A stretch of DNA of 64,000 nucleotides from Halobacteria archaeon HArc-gm2. GTDB lineage: Archaea > Halobacteriota > Halobacteria > Halobacteriales > Haloarculaceae. Below the pieces are notes generated by a model that worked only from the letters and a program-made list of their open reading frames with translations, was not told the origin of the DNA and searched no databases. The stretch is taken from contig JAOPKE010000003.1 in assembly GCA_025517465.1 (NCBI GenBank), positions 372,001 through 436,000 of the forward strand, written 5' to 3'. Positions 19,091-26,595 of the stretch are shown here, piece after piece (position 1 is the first letter of the stretch; every line of letters starts with the position of its first letter). Both the position numbers and the translations under genes were made by a program.

Positions 19091-20059
19091 TTACAGGTCG
19101 TACTGGTTGAAGGTGTAGTAGCTGACGGCGGCGGCCAGTCCGATCCACAGCAGCAGGTAGAACAGCGCGGCGCCGTCCGAGAAGTACAGCGGGACGGACT
19201 GGGCGCTTTCCTGGCACACCGTCCGATTGCCCATAAATCCAGGGACCTCAGTCGCGTTCCCGGCCAGCACGTCGCTACAGATGGTCGCCTGTTCGGAGTT
19301 GTTGCCGCCGCTGAACATACGATACCGCGCCAAGCGCTCGGCGTTACTTCCGTCGCCGAGCATCGAATTCATGATCGTCTTGTACGCCTGCGAGGGATTC
19401 AGTAGCTTCAGGAAGAGGACGGTGGTCCAGTTCGCGGCGCCGGTGACGCCGAGGTACTCCCCCAGGCCGTCGCCGATGGAGTTGGCCCAGAGGTTCCAGA
19501 AGAAGGTGATCGAGACGAAGAACGTCATGTTCCCGACGATGGAGTAGAGGCTGTTCTCGACGGCGCCGGAGATGCTGACCGCCACGGCCACCATCACCAG
19601 CGCGAACACCATCGAGAACAGGGCGAAGGTGACGTACAGGCCGGGCTTGAACGTGAGGCGAGAGGCGATGAGGAAGAGTGCGTTGACGAGGAAGGCCCCG
19701 GCCAGCGGGACACCGACGACGCCGCAGCGACCGACCACTTTCCCGATGATGACGTCCCTCCGGGAGTGGGGCAGCGACAGCAGCAGCTTCAGCGACCCGC
19801 TGGTTCGCTCCTTGCTGATCGCCGCGTAGCCGGCGAAGATGGCCACCAGCGGCAGGAACAACGTGACGATGTTGAGGTAGATGTACTCGATGAGCAACTG
19901 CAGACCGACTTCCTGGCCGCCCCGTATCCCGACATCCCACCAGAGGGCGGCCCCGGCCGGGATGACGAAGAAGGCCGTGAAGACGAGCGAGAGGACCCAC
20001 AGGCCCTTCGAGCGCAGCGCGTCGCGGAACTCCTTCCTGGCGACGACGTCCCAGCTCAT
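19091..20059 (-). CDS. ABC-2 type transporter permease
   Basis: The 322-residue protein starts MSWDVVARKEFRDALRSKGL, the typical cytoplasmic helix of NosY/ABC-2 permeases. It has six hydrophobic helices (about 22-44, 58-80, 105-130, 145-165, 175-200, 290-315) and the conserved SGSLKLLLSLPHSRRDVIIG loop that contacts the ATPase. A large external loop near residues 215-285 is Asn-rich with several N-x-S/T sequons. The start overlaps the stop of the ATPase gene (ATGA), so one ATPase and one permease form the exporter. The substrate is not evident. Confidence 0.9.
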   Translation of the reverse strand: MSWDVVARKEFRDALRSKGLWVLSLVFTAFFVIPAGAALWWDVGIRGGQEVGLQLLIEYIYLNIVTLFLPLVAIFAGYAAISKERTSGSLKLLLSLPHSRRDVIIGKVVGRCGVVGVPLAGAFLVNALFLIASRLTFKPGLYVTFALFSMVFALVMVAVAVSISGAVENSLYSIVGNMTFFVSITFFWNLWANSIGDGLGEYLGVTGAANWTTVLFLKLLNPSQAYKTIMNSMLGDGSNAERLARYRMFSGGNNSEQATICSDVLAGNATEVPGFMGNRTVCQESAQSVPLYFSDGAALFYLLLWIGLAAAVSYYTFNQYDL

Positions 20060-21012
20060 GCGTCACCCTCCGCACCGGCGGTCGCCGCACGCGACTGTGG
20101 CTGGTCCGTCCCGTCCGTGTAGGCCGCGAACAGCTCTTCGAGGGAGGGCTCGTGGGTATCGAAGTCCTCGACCTCGCCGCCGGCCTCCTCGATGGCGTTG
20201 AGGACGTCCATCTTGATGTCGTCCGAGCAGGTGACGACCAGTTCCGACCCGGTTTCGTCGACTGCGGTGACCCCCGACACGTCGCGGACGGCCGAGACGA
20301 CCGCGTCGGTCCGCTGGTCCACGCTGACGGTGAGCGTCGTCTCCACGTCCGTCGCCTCCTGAAGGTTCTCGATGGAGTCCTCGGCGATTACCTGTCCGTC
20401 CTGGATGATCCCGACCCGGTCACAGACCGACTCGACCTGGCCGAGGATGTGCGAGGAGAAGAAGACCGTCGCGCCGCGCTCGTTCTCCTCGCGGACGATC
20501 TCGCGCATCATGCGCGCGCCGTTCGGGTCCAGCCCCGAGGACGGCTCGTCGAGGATGAGCAGGTCGGGTTCGCCGACGAGTGCCATCGCGAGCACGAGGC
20601 GCTGGGCCATCCCCTTGGAGTAGCCGCCGGCCTTCCGCTGGGCGTCCTCGGGGTCGAGTCCGACCCGGTCCAGCAGTTCCGCCGGGTCGACGTAGGCGTC
20701 CTTGGAGTCGATGACGAACTCCAGATGCTCGCGGCCGGTCAGCCGGTCGTACACGTCGTAGCCCTCCGGCAGGACCCCGGTCCGCTCCCGGATGGCCGTC
20801 GATTCCTCGCGCACGTCGTGACCCAGGACGCGCGCCGTGCCGTTCGTCGGCCGGACGAAGTCGAGCAGGACGTTGATCGTCGTCGACTTCCCGGCCCCGT
20901 TCGGGCCGAGGAAGCCGTATATCTCGCCCTCCTCGACGGTGAGGTCGACCCCTTCGAGGGCCGTCACCCCACCGAACTGTTTACGTACTCCGTCGAGTTC
21001 GATGGCAGCCAT
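20056..21012 (-). CDS. ABC transporter ATP-binding protein
   Basis: The 318-residue protein starts at MAAIELDGVRKQFGG. An upstream in-frame Met eight codons earlier is less likely. Walker A is GPNGAGKST (residues 36-44), the signature is YSKGMAQRL, Walker B is LLILDEPSSGLDP and the switch His is in FSSHIL. A C-terminal domain of about 95 residues (TLTVSVDQRTDAVVSAVRDV onward) is typical of NatA/DrrA-type exporters. It is the first gene of a two-gene operon with the permease at 19091. Confidence 0.93.
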   Translation of the reverse strand: MAAIELDGVRKQFGGVTALEGVDLTVEEGEIYGFLGPNGAGKSTTINVLLDFVRPTNGTARVLGHDVREESTAIRERTGVLPEGYDVYDRLTGREHLEFVIDSKDAYVDPAELLDRVGLDPEDAQRKAGGYSKGMAQRLVLAMALVGEPDLLILDEPSSGLDPNGARMMREIVREENERGATVFFSSHILGQVESVCDRVGIIQDGQVIAEDSIENLQEATDVETTLTVSVDQRTDAVVSAVRDVSGVTAVDETGSELVVTCSDDIKMDVLNAIEEAGGEVEDFDTHEPSLEELFAAYTDGTDQPQSRAATAGAEGDA

Positions 21013-21079
21013 ACGCGCCGGTTTATCCCCGCCCACGTATAATCTTTCGTGGATTCCGTCGACGAGTGCAACAACCGGA

Positions 21080-21340
21080 TCAGACCTCGTCGTCGGGGCT
21101 GTGCTGCTCCCTCATCCGCTCTGCCTCCCGGGCGTACCGCTCGCGGTCCGCGTCGTCCCGCACCGGCTCCAGGTCCTCCTCGGCCACGTCGACGGCAGCC
21201 GTGACGGCCTTGTTTCGCAGCATCGCCGACGACCGCTGGCTCGTCTGCTGGCGCTCCCCGTCCGGCGTCGCGTAGACGAGCGTCACCAGTCCCTTCGTCC
21301 CGTACTCGCGCTCGACCAGCCAGCATCGCGTCTCGCTCAT
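21080..21340 (-). CDS. Small acidic hypothetical protein
   Basis: The 86-residue protein starts at MSETRCWLVEREYGTKGLVT, continuing VYATPDGER, then a charged helical C-terminal half ending REQHSPDDEV. A longer frame to 21436 begins in the adjacent repeat region and is unlikely. The N-terminal half looks like a small beta-sheet domain. I recognise no family. It is placed upstream of the ABC ATPase gene on the same strand with a 67-nt gap, so co-transcription is possible. Confidence 0.6.
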   Translation of the reverse strand: MSETRCWLVEREYGTKGLVTLVYATPDGERQQTSQRSSAMLRNKAVTAAVDVAEEDLEPVRDDADRERYAREAERMREQHSPDDEV

Positions 21341-21426
21341 ACGATCAGCCGTTTTGGTGCTAGTAGTCTTGTAGGCTGTGTTCTCTGCAACAGATGTTCG
21401 AGACGGAGACCGATCCAACAACAGCA

Positions 21427-21452
21427 GAAAGCCCACGGACCCTTTCAGTCCC
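21427..21452. repeat. Minimal copy of the GAAAGCCC...CCTTTCAGTCCC element
   Basis: It has gaaagccc at 21427-21434 and cctttcagtccc at 21441-21452, the reverse complement of the ends of the element at 8867-8977, with almost the whole internal part missing. It lies in the divergent region between 21340 and 21593. Confidence 0.5.
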
Positions 21453-21592
21453 GCCCGGGGGATGTTCCACAGAGCGAACCCAGTGTGGAGAGTGCCGGCG
21501 TTCGGCCACTACATCCCGAGGCCAGCCCACCGAATATCACATTTCGATATTTCGGGCGAGGATTCAAGCCAGGGCACCGGAATGGGAGGGTA

Positions 21593-22231
21593 ATGGCACG
21601 CTGGCGTACGCGCGTGGACGACCTGCTCTACGACGGGGAGGACGTCGACACGGAAGTCGAAGTCGGCGAGGGGGCTGTCGTCGTCACGAGCCACCGCGTG
21701 CTAGCGTTCACGCCCGAGAGCGACGGGGCGAACTACGACTACGTCGACCGACCGAACGTCGCCGGCGTCGAGCGGACGGCCCGCGGGACCGTCGCCTACC
21801 TCTTCCACGCCGTCAGGGCGCTGCTCGTCGGCGGCGTGCTGCTCGCCGCCGGGCAGCTCGTCAGCCTCGACGACATGGTCGGCGGCGTCGACCTGGGGAC
21901 GACCGGGGGAGCGGGGATGGGGCTCGGCGGCTTCCTCTCTATGATGCAGACGCTGCTGGACGTCCTGGCGATGCTCGACGAGATAATGACACTCGCCGGG
22001 GCCGGCGCGCTACTGCTCGGCGCGGTCCTGCTCGGCGCCTACGCGCTGAGCAGAGAGACGCTGCTCGTCGTCGAGGTGGCCGGCGACGACGACCTCGAAC
22101 TACCGGCGGGCGAGGACGGCGAGGACGACTCCGTCGCCGACCAGCTGGACCGACTTGTTCGTCCCGACGACGGCAGCGAGGATGGGGACGAAGCACGGGA
22201 CTCGAACCGGGACCCGGACCCGCTCGCCTGA
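21593..22231 (+). CDS. Membrane protein with N-terminal PH-like domain
   Basis: The 212-residue protein starts MARWRTRVDDLLYDGEDVDT. The section EVEVGEGAVVVTSHRVLAFT has the look of bacterial PH-like/YdbS-type domains, which read 'VVVTNRRVL.FT'. It is followed by VAGVERTARG and then two to three TM helices (AVRALLVGGVLLAAGQLVSL; GAGALLLGAVLLGAYALS), a short C-terminal strand (ETLLVVEVAGDD) and a very acidic tail. Upstream the sequence catttcgatatttcg (21540-21554) is a plausible promoter. The function is unknown; such proteins may sense or organise lipids. Confidence 0.65.
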   Translation: MARWRTRVDDLLYDGEDVDTEVEVGEGAVVVTSHRVLAFTPESDGANYDYVDRPNVAGVERTARGTVAYLFHAVRALLVGGVLLAAGQLVSLDDMVGGVDLGTTGGAGMGLGGFLSMMQTLLDVLAMLDEIMTLAGAGALLLGAVLLGAYALSRETLLVVEVAGDDDLELPAGEDGEDDSVADQLDRLVRPDDGSEDGDEARDSNRDPDPLA

Positions 22232-22240
22232 ATCGTGGAC

Positions 22241-22446
22241 GGCGCCAGACTGCTCGCGTGTCACTAGCGCTCCCGCTCGCGTTTAGCTGGCCCCTCCCTG
22301 CGGTCGGGGACGCCCGCTGCTCGCGGTTCCTTTCAGTCACCGCTCCCACATTCGGCGGCCCCTCCCTCCGGTCGGCGCCGCCCGTCCCTCGGCGCCAGCC
22401 TGCTCGCGTGTCGCTAGCGCTCCCGCTCGCATTTAGCTGGCCCCTC
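22241..22446. repeat. Pair of 56-bp direct repeats with a dispersed-element fragment between them
   Basis: Copies at 22241-22296 and 22391-22446 differ at three positions and are spaced 150 bp apart. Between them lies cctttcagtc (22329-22338), the motif of the dispersed element at 8867. It fills the gap between the PH-like membrane protein and uvrC, and the uvrC promoter must lie in or after it. Confidence 0.65.
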
Positions 22447-22507
22447 GCTTCGCTCGGGGCCAGCCTAACCGTGCCGCTCAAATTCTCCGAGCGCCAACCC
22501 CGGGTAG

Positions 22508-24244
22508 ATGGACGTCACCACCCTCCGGGAGCGTGCCGACGAGTTGCCGCGCGAGCCGGGGGTCTACCACTTCCTCGCCGACGACGACCGCGTCCTCTAC
22601 GTCGGGAAGGCCGTCGACCTGCGGAGTCGAGTGCGTTCCTACGCCGACCCGCGGTCGGCCCGCATCGGGAAGATGGTGCGCCGCGCCGTCGACGTTGACT
22701 TCGCGGTGACGGACACGGAGACGCAGGCACTCTTGCTGGAGGCGAACTTCATCAAGCGCCACCAGCCGCCGTACAACGTCCGCCTGAAAGACGACAAGTC
22801 CTACCCGCTGGTGCAACTCACCGAACATCCCGTCCCGCGCATCGAGGTGACCCGGGACCCCGACGAGGGCGCGACCGTCTACGGCCCGTTCACGAACAAG
22901 GGCCGCGTCGACACGGTCGTCAAGGCTCTCCGGGAGACCTACGGGCTGCGCGGCTGTTCCGACCACAAGTACTCGAACCGCGACCGGCCGTGTCTCGACT
23001 ACGAGATGGACATCTGCACCGCCCCGTGTACCGGCGAGATAAGCGAAGCGGAGTACCTCGGCGACGTCGAGAGCGTCCGGCGGTTCTTCGAGGGGGAGAC
23101 GGGCGTGCTCGCCGACCCGCTCCGGCGGGCGATGGACGAGGCCGCCCAGGCCACGGAGTTCGAGCGCGCGGCGAACATGCGCGACCGGCTGGCCGCCGTC
23201 GAGGCGCTGGGCGGCGACAGCGATTCGGCCGTCAGCGACACCGCCGACGAGCGGAGCGTCGACGTCCTCGGCGCAGTCCGTGAGGGCGAGCGCGCGACCG
23301 TTGCCCGCCTCCACTCCGAGGACGGCCAGCTCGTCGAGCGGGACCGCTACCGCCTCGACGCGCCCGAGGGTGACGGCGTCGGCGAGGTGCTCGCCGCCTT
23401 CGTACCGCAGTTCTACGCCGAGCGAGACCTCCCCGACGCCATCCTCTGCTCCGAGCACCCTGCCGACGCGGACATCGACGCCTGGCTCGCCGCCGAGAGC
23501 GTCGACCTCCGGGTGCCCGGTGCCGGCCGGGAGGCGACGCTCGTCGACCTCGCACTGAAGAACGCCCGGCGCGGCGGCCCCGCCAGGGACGACACGGCCG
23601 CTCTCGCGGAGGCGCTCAACCTCGACGCCGCCGACCGCATCGAGGGATTCGACGTGAGCCACGCCCAGGGGACGGCCGCCGTCGGGTCGAACGTCACCTT
23701 CGTCGACGGGAGCCCCGAGAAGTCACACTACCGGCGGAAGAAGCTCACCGACGAGAACGACGACTACGCCAACATGCGCGCGCTCGTCCGCTGGCGCGCC
23801 GAACGCGCCGTCGAGGGCCGCGACGACCGGCCAGACCCCGACCTGCTCCTCATCGACGGGGGCCAGGGTCAGCTCGGCGCCGCCCAGGACGCACTCGCCC
23901 TCGTCGGCTGGGACGTCCCGGTCGTCGCGCTGGCGAAGGAAGAAGAGCTGGTGGTCACGCCCGACAGAACCTGCGACTGGGACGACGACGCGCCGCACCT
24001 CCACTTGCTCCAGCGCGTCCGCGACGAGTCTCACCGCTTCGCCGTCCAGTACCACCAGACCGTCCGCGACACCGTCGACACCGTCCTCGACGAGGTACCC
24101 GGCGTCGGGCCGTCGACGCGCAAGCGCCTTCTCCGGCGGTTCGGCAGCGTCGACAGCGTCCGCGAGGCGTCGCTCGACGAACTGCGGACCGTCGACGGCG
24201 TCGGCGACGAGACGGCCACGACTATCGACCGGCACCTGAGTTGA
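22508..24244 (+). CDS. uvrC: Excinuclease ABC subunit C
   Basis: The 578-residue nuclease makes both incisions in nucleotide excision repair with UvrA and UvrB. It has the GIY-YIG domain ([20 protein letters not shown]), a Cys-rich segment ([20 protein letters not shown]...CTAPC), a UVR motif ([20 protein letters not shown]) that binds UvrB, the RNase H-like second nuclease domain ([34 protein letters not shown]) and C-terminal helix-hairpin-helix repeats. Length is normal. Haloarchaea have the full UvrABC set; uvrA and uvrB are not in this window. No operon partner. Confidence 0.96.
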   Translation: MDVTTLRERADELPREPGVYHFLADDDRVLYVGKAVDLRSRVRSYADPRSARIGKMVRRAVDVDFAVTDTETQALLLEANFIKRHQPPYNVRLKDDKSYPLVQLTEHPVPRIEVTRDPDEGATVYGPFTNKGRVDTVVKALRETYGLRGCSDHKYSNRDRPCLDYEMDICTAPCTGEISEAEYLGDVESVRRFFEGETGVLADPLRRAMDEAAQATEFERAANMRDRLAAVEALGGDSDSAVSDTADERSVDVLGAVREGERATVARLHSEDGQLVERDRYRLDAPEGDGVGEVLAAFVPQFYAERDLPDAILCSEHPADADIDAWLAAESVDLRVPGAGREATLVDLALKNARRGGPARDDTAALAEALNLDAADRIEGFDVSHAQGTAAVGSNVTFVDGSPEKSHYRRKKLTDENDDYANMRALVRWRAERAVEGRDDRPDPDLLLIDGGQGQLGAAQDALALVGWDVPVVALAKEEELVVTPDRTCDWDDDAPHLHLLQRVRDESHRFAVQYHQTVRDTVDTVLDEVPGVGPSTRKRLLRRFGSVDSVREASLDELRTVDGVGDETATTIDRHLS

Positions 24245-24681
24245 GAGCGTCGCCATCGGCGACGTGCAGGGCGTTCCAGAAACAGGTAACGCGTTCGAAA
24301 CGGCCTCACGGGTGCGTCTCGGCCAAAAAAGGTCGAACGGGATTCCGTCACCCCTTGGGTGGTGGTGGGTGGTTGATAGGGGGTGTGAGCGCGGTCGGGT
24401 CCACGCGGCAAGCGCGTTTCCGCTCTGTGGACCCAGCAGGACAGTAACACGTAAACGGGTTCACTATACACCGCATAAGCGTCACCCCCGTGGCCCGCGA
24501 CCGGATCCGACAACCGAACCGGCGCAGTCCACCGGTTTTCGATCGGGTTCGGATCCGTACCTGTTTCGAACTGTCGACGTGGACCGGGCCCGGGAACCCG
24601 TCGGTTTCGACGGACGTGACCGGCCCTTCGGTGGGCGTCCGGACGGACCGAAAACGCGAATCAGCGCCGGCCAGTCGAGAT
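24245..24681. other. Intergenic stretch after uvrC
   Basis: No gene was seen. A run of six A at 24325-24330 and G/T-rich sequence at 24358-24388 follow the uvrC stop; neither forms a clear hairpin terminator. The remainder is high-GC with stops in all frames or unconvincing short ORFs. Confidence 0.5.
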
Positions 24682-25215
24682 TCACCTGGAGCGGAGCCGC
24701 CGTGCCGTCGCGACGACGACGAGGGCGTGTATCGTGAGCACGGTCGGAACTCCGTACGACTGGGCGGCGGGGACGACGTACGCCGTTGCACCGAGGACGA
24801 GGAGCGTCGCGAGACTCACGAACGCGTAGTACGAGGTGTACTCGTCGTCGCCGTCACCGGTGGCCTCGACCTGGAGATGGCGCTCGACCACCGGAAACGC
24901 CGGCCCCGGCCCGACGGTCTTCTCCGCGGAGTCGTACCCGACGACGCCGGCGTCGGCGAGTTTGGGGAGGTGATTCTGGCACAGTGAGATGTAGACGCTG
25001 TCCCGAATGTCGTCCGGTGACGTCTCCTCGTCGCTCACGCGCGTCGCGACGTCGGTGGCCAGCTCCTGGACTGTAGTCGATCCGCCGACCGAGGCCAGAC
25101 ACTGGAGACACGACCTGCGACGCTCGTTACCCAGCAGGTCGAACAACCGCTCTTCGCTGAGACCCGCGTCGCCGTGTGACGGCCCCGCCGCCGTCTCGAT
25201 CCGAGCGCCGTTCAT
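24682..25215 (-). CDS. DUF7344-like winged-helix protein with C-terminal membrane helices
   Basis: The 177-residue protein has an N-terminal winged-helix domain (LSEERLFDLLGNERRRSCLQ, then a recognition region RDSVYISLCQNHLPKLADAG with wing VVGYDSAEKTVG). The wording matches the haloarchaeal DUF7344 pattern: FD.L.N.RRR, YI.L.QNHLPKL...GV..Y. Two C-terminal TM helices follow (YAFVSLATLLVLGATAYVV; VPTVLTIHALVVVATA). This fits a membrane-tethered DNA-binding regulator. It is a paralog of the next minus-strand gene. A TATA-like tattcagt/cagtact region lies at 25216-25240. Confidence 0.75.
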   Translation of the reverse strand: MNGARIETAAGPSHGDAGLSEERLFDLLGNERRRSCLQCLASVGGSTTVQELATDVATRVSDEETSPDDIRDSVYISLCQNHLPKLADAGVVGYDSAEKTVGPGPAFPVVERHLQVEATGDGDDEYTSYYAFVSLATLLVLGATAYVVPAAQSYGVPTVLTIHALVVVATARRLRSR

Positions 25216-25292
25216 ACGATATTCCAGTAGTACTGAATAAAACCTATAGACGGCCTAAGGGTGAATCGTCGGTTCAGTGAGTGTGCCACCGA

Positions 25293-25974
25293 TTACGCGC
25301 CCGCCTCGACGATTGATTCGCGATAATAGTACACGCCAGCCAGCACGGCGACCAGTGCGCCTATCGCGACGGCGACGAGCGCAGCCGGTCCCGCCAGAGT
25401 CGTCGCCGCGTAGACGCTCGCGAGGAGCGCCAGTCCGCCACCGGCAGCGACCAGAGTCGGCTGATCCCAGCCGCCGTCAGTGTCGCTCGCGGAGGTCGCA
25501 TCATCTCGGTTCTGGTCGACCGGGCCCTCGTCGACCGGACCCTCGTTGACTGGGCCTTCGTCGACCGGGCCCTCGTCGGCCGTTTCGGACTCGGGAAGGA
25601 GCGTCGGTTCGTTGACGAGGTACGGGTCGAACTGAGCGGTCCGCGCCGTTCGCTCGACGACGCCACGGTCCTGTTCGTAGTTGATGATACCGTCACGGTC
25701 CATCTTCGGGAGGTGTGACTGATAGAGCGCGATGTACACGCGCTGGCGCTCCTGTGAGCGCAACTGGGCGACCGTCGTGTCGTTCTCGACGGCCGCGATA
25801 GCCTCCGTAACGTCACGCATGTCTGCGGGCCCGTCGTGTTCCTGCAGGTACTTGAGGACCAGTCGGCGACGCCGACACTGAAGGATGTGGAAGACGTCGT
25901 CGCGGTCGAGTCGGTCGGTCGGTCGGTGCCTCTGTCTCCGTGATCAGCGTGGATCCCTCGTGAGTGGAGGACAT
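25293..25974 (-). pseudogene. DUF7344-like membrane regulator frameshifted at a (TCGG)4 repeat (possible phase-variable gene)
   Basis: From an ATG at 25974 the reading starts MSSTHEGSTLITETEAPTDR. The winged-helix domain continues one frame over: DDVFHILQCRRRRLVLKYLQ (from 25901), then RDVTEAIAAVEND, RVYIALYQSHLPKMDRDGII and NYEQDRG. After it come five DEGPV-type pentapeptide repeats, two TM helices and YYYRESIVEAGA at 25293. The two frames meet at four tandem TCGG units (25911-25926, plus strand). Losing one unit (4 nt) joins them exactly as TEAPTDRLDRDDVFHIL. The domain frame alone has a stop at 25944-25946 and no start before Met at 25820. This is either a pseudogene, a contingency locus or a sequencing error. 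Confidence 0.75.
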
Positions 25975-26595
25975 GTTCTACACCCACCTCTATCGACGCC
26001 GGGACCATATACCGGGTCGAACGTTCCCCCCGTGAAACAGTCTTAACACCGCGTATGACCGTTCCAGACGACGGTTTCACCAGTTTCGCCGACCGTCGAC
26101 ACCTGCGACGTGACGTCCGCAGGCCCGAGTAATCCACGCGAGAACGGACGACAGCGGGAAGAGACACCGCAGCTCGACAAGGGACGGGGACGCCCAGTAG
26201 GACGCCAAATGAGGCGATCGTGGCCGCACGACGGCTCCACAGCGACACGCAGGCCATCGACCGGCGCTGGAACCGGTTCCTCCCGAAACAGGCCGCAGCC
26301 TGTCGATTGAAACGACTGAAACAGTCTGGATAGCCGGTTCAGGCGGTGCCAGAGGAGAGTTTCGAGCGGGCTCCACAGGGACACGCCGGAAACGAGACCT
26401 CGGTCAGTCGGCTACGGAGAATCGTGTGCGGGACCTGTCGCGCTTGCCGTAGCTCCGACGGCACGTGCTGGGCAACGAGACGACGCCGAACGGCCATCGG
26501 TCCGGTGGAGACGTGTCGTGATGGAGCTATCGCTGGCGGAGAATCGGCCCCGAACGGTGGGGACGAGCGGTCGAAGCGGTAACGGCTGCGCCGTG
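25975..26595. other. Intergenic stretch upstream of the DUF7344-like gene
   Basis: No gene was seen. It holds a candidate TATA (gtatatgg, minus strand, near 26007-26014) about 36 nt before the ATG at 25974. It also has the 20-nt motif at 26032-26051 that recurs at 32724-32743, and a related word (ctgaaacagtct) near 26309. The rest shows no coding bias that I trust. Confidence 0.5.
26032..26051. promoter_or_regulatory. Shared 20-nt motif, copy 1
   Basis: The sequence gtgaaacagtcttaacaccg matches 18 of 20 positions with 32724-32743. It lies 58 nt upstream of the ATG at 25974, in upstream-activator or operator range. Confidence 0.4.

Noticed and set aside
22190-22225. tRNA T-arm-like sequence (minus strand ggttcgagtccc)
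   Set aside because: The flanking bases cannot form a T stem or acceptor stem, and it lies inside the end of the PH-like membrane protein gene.
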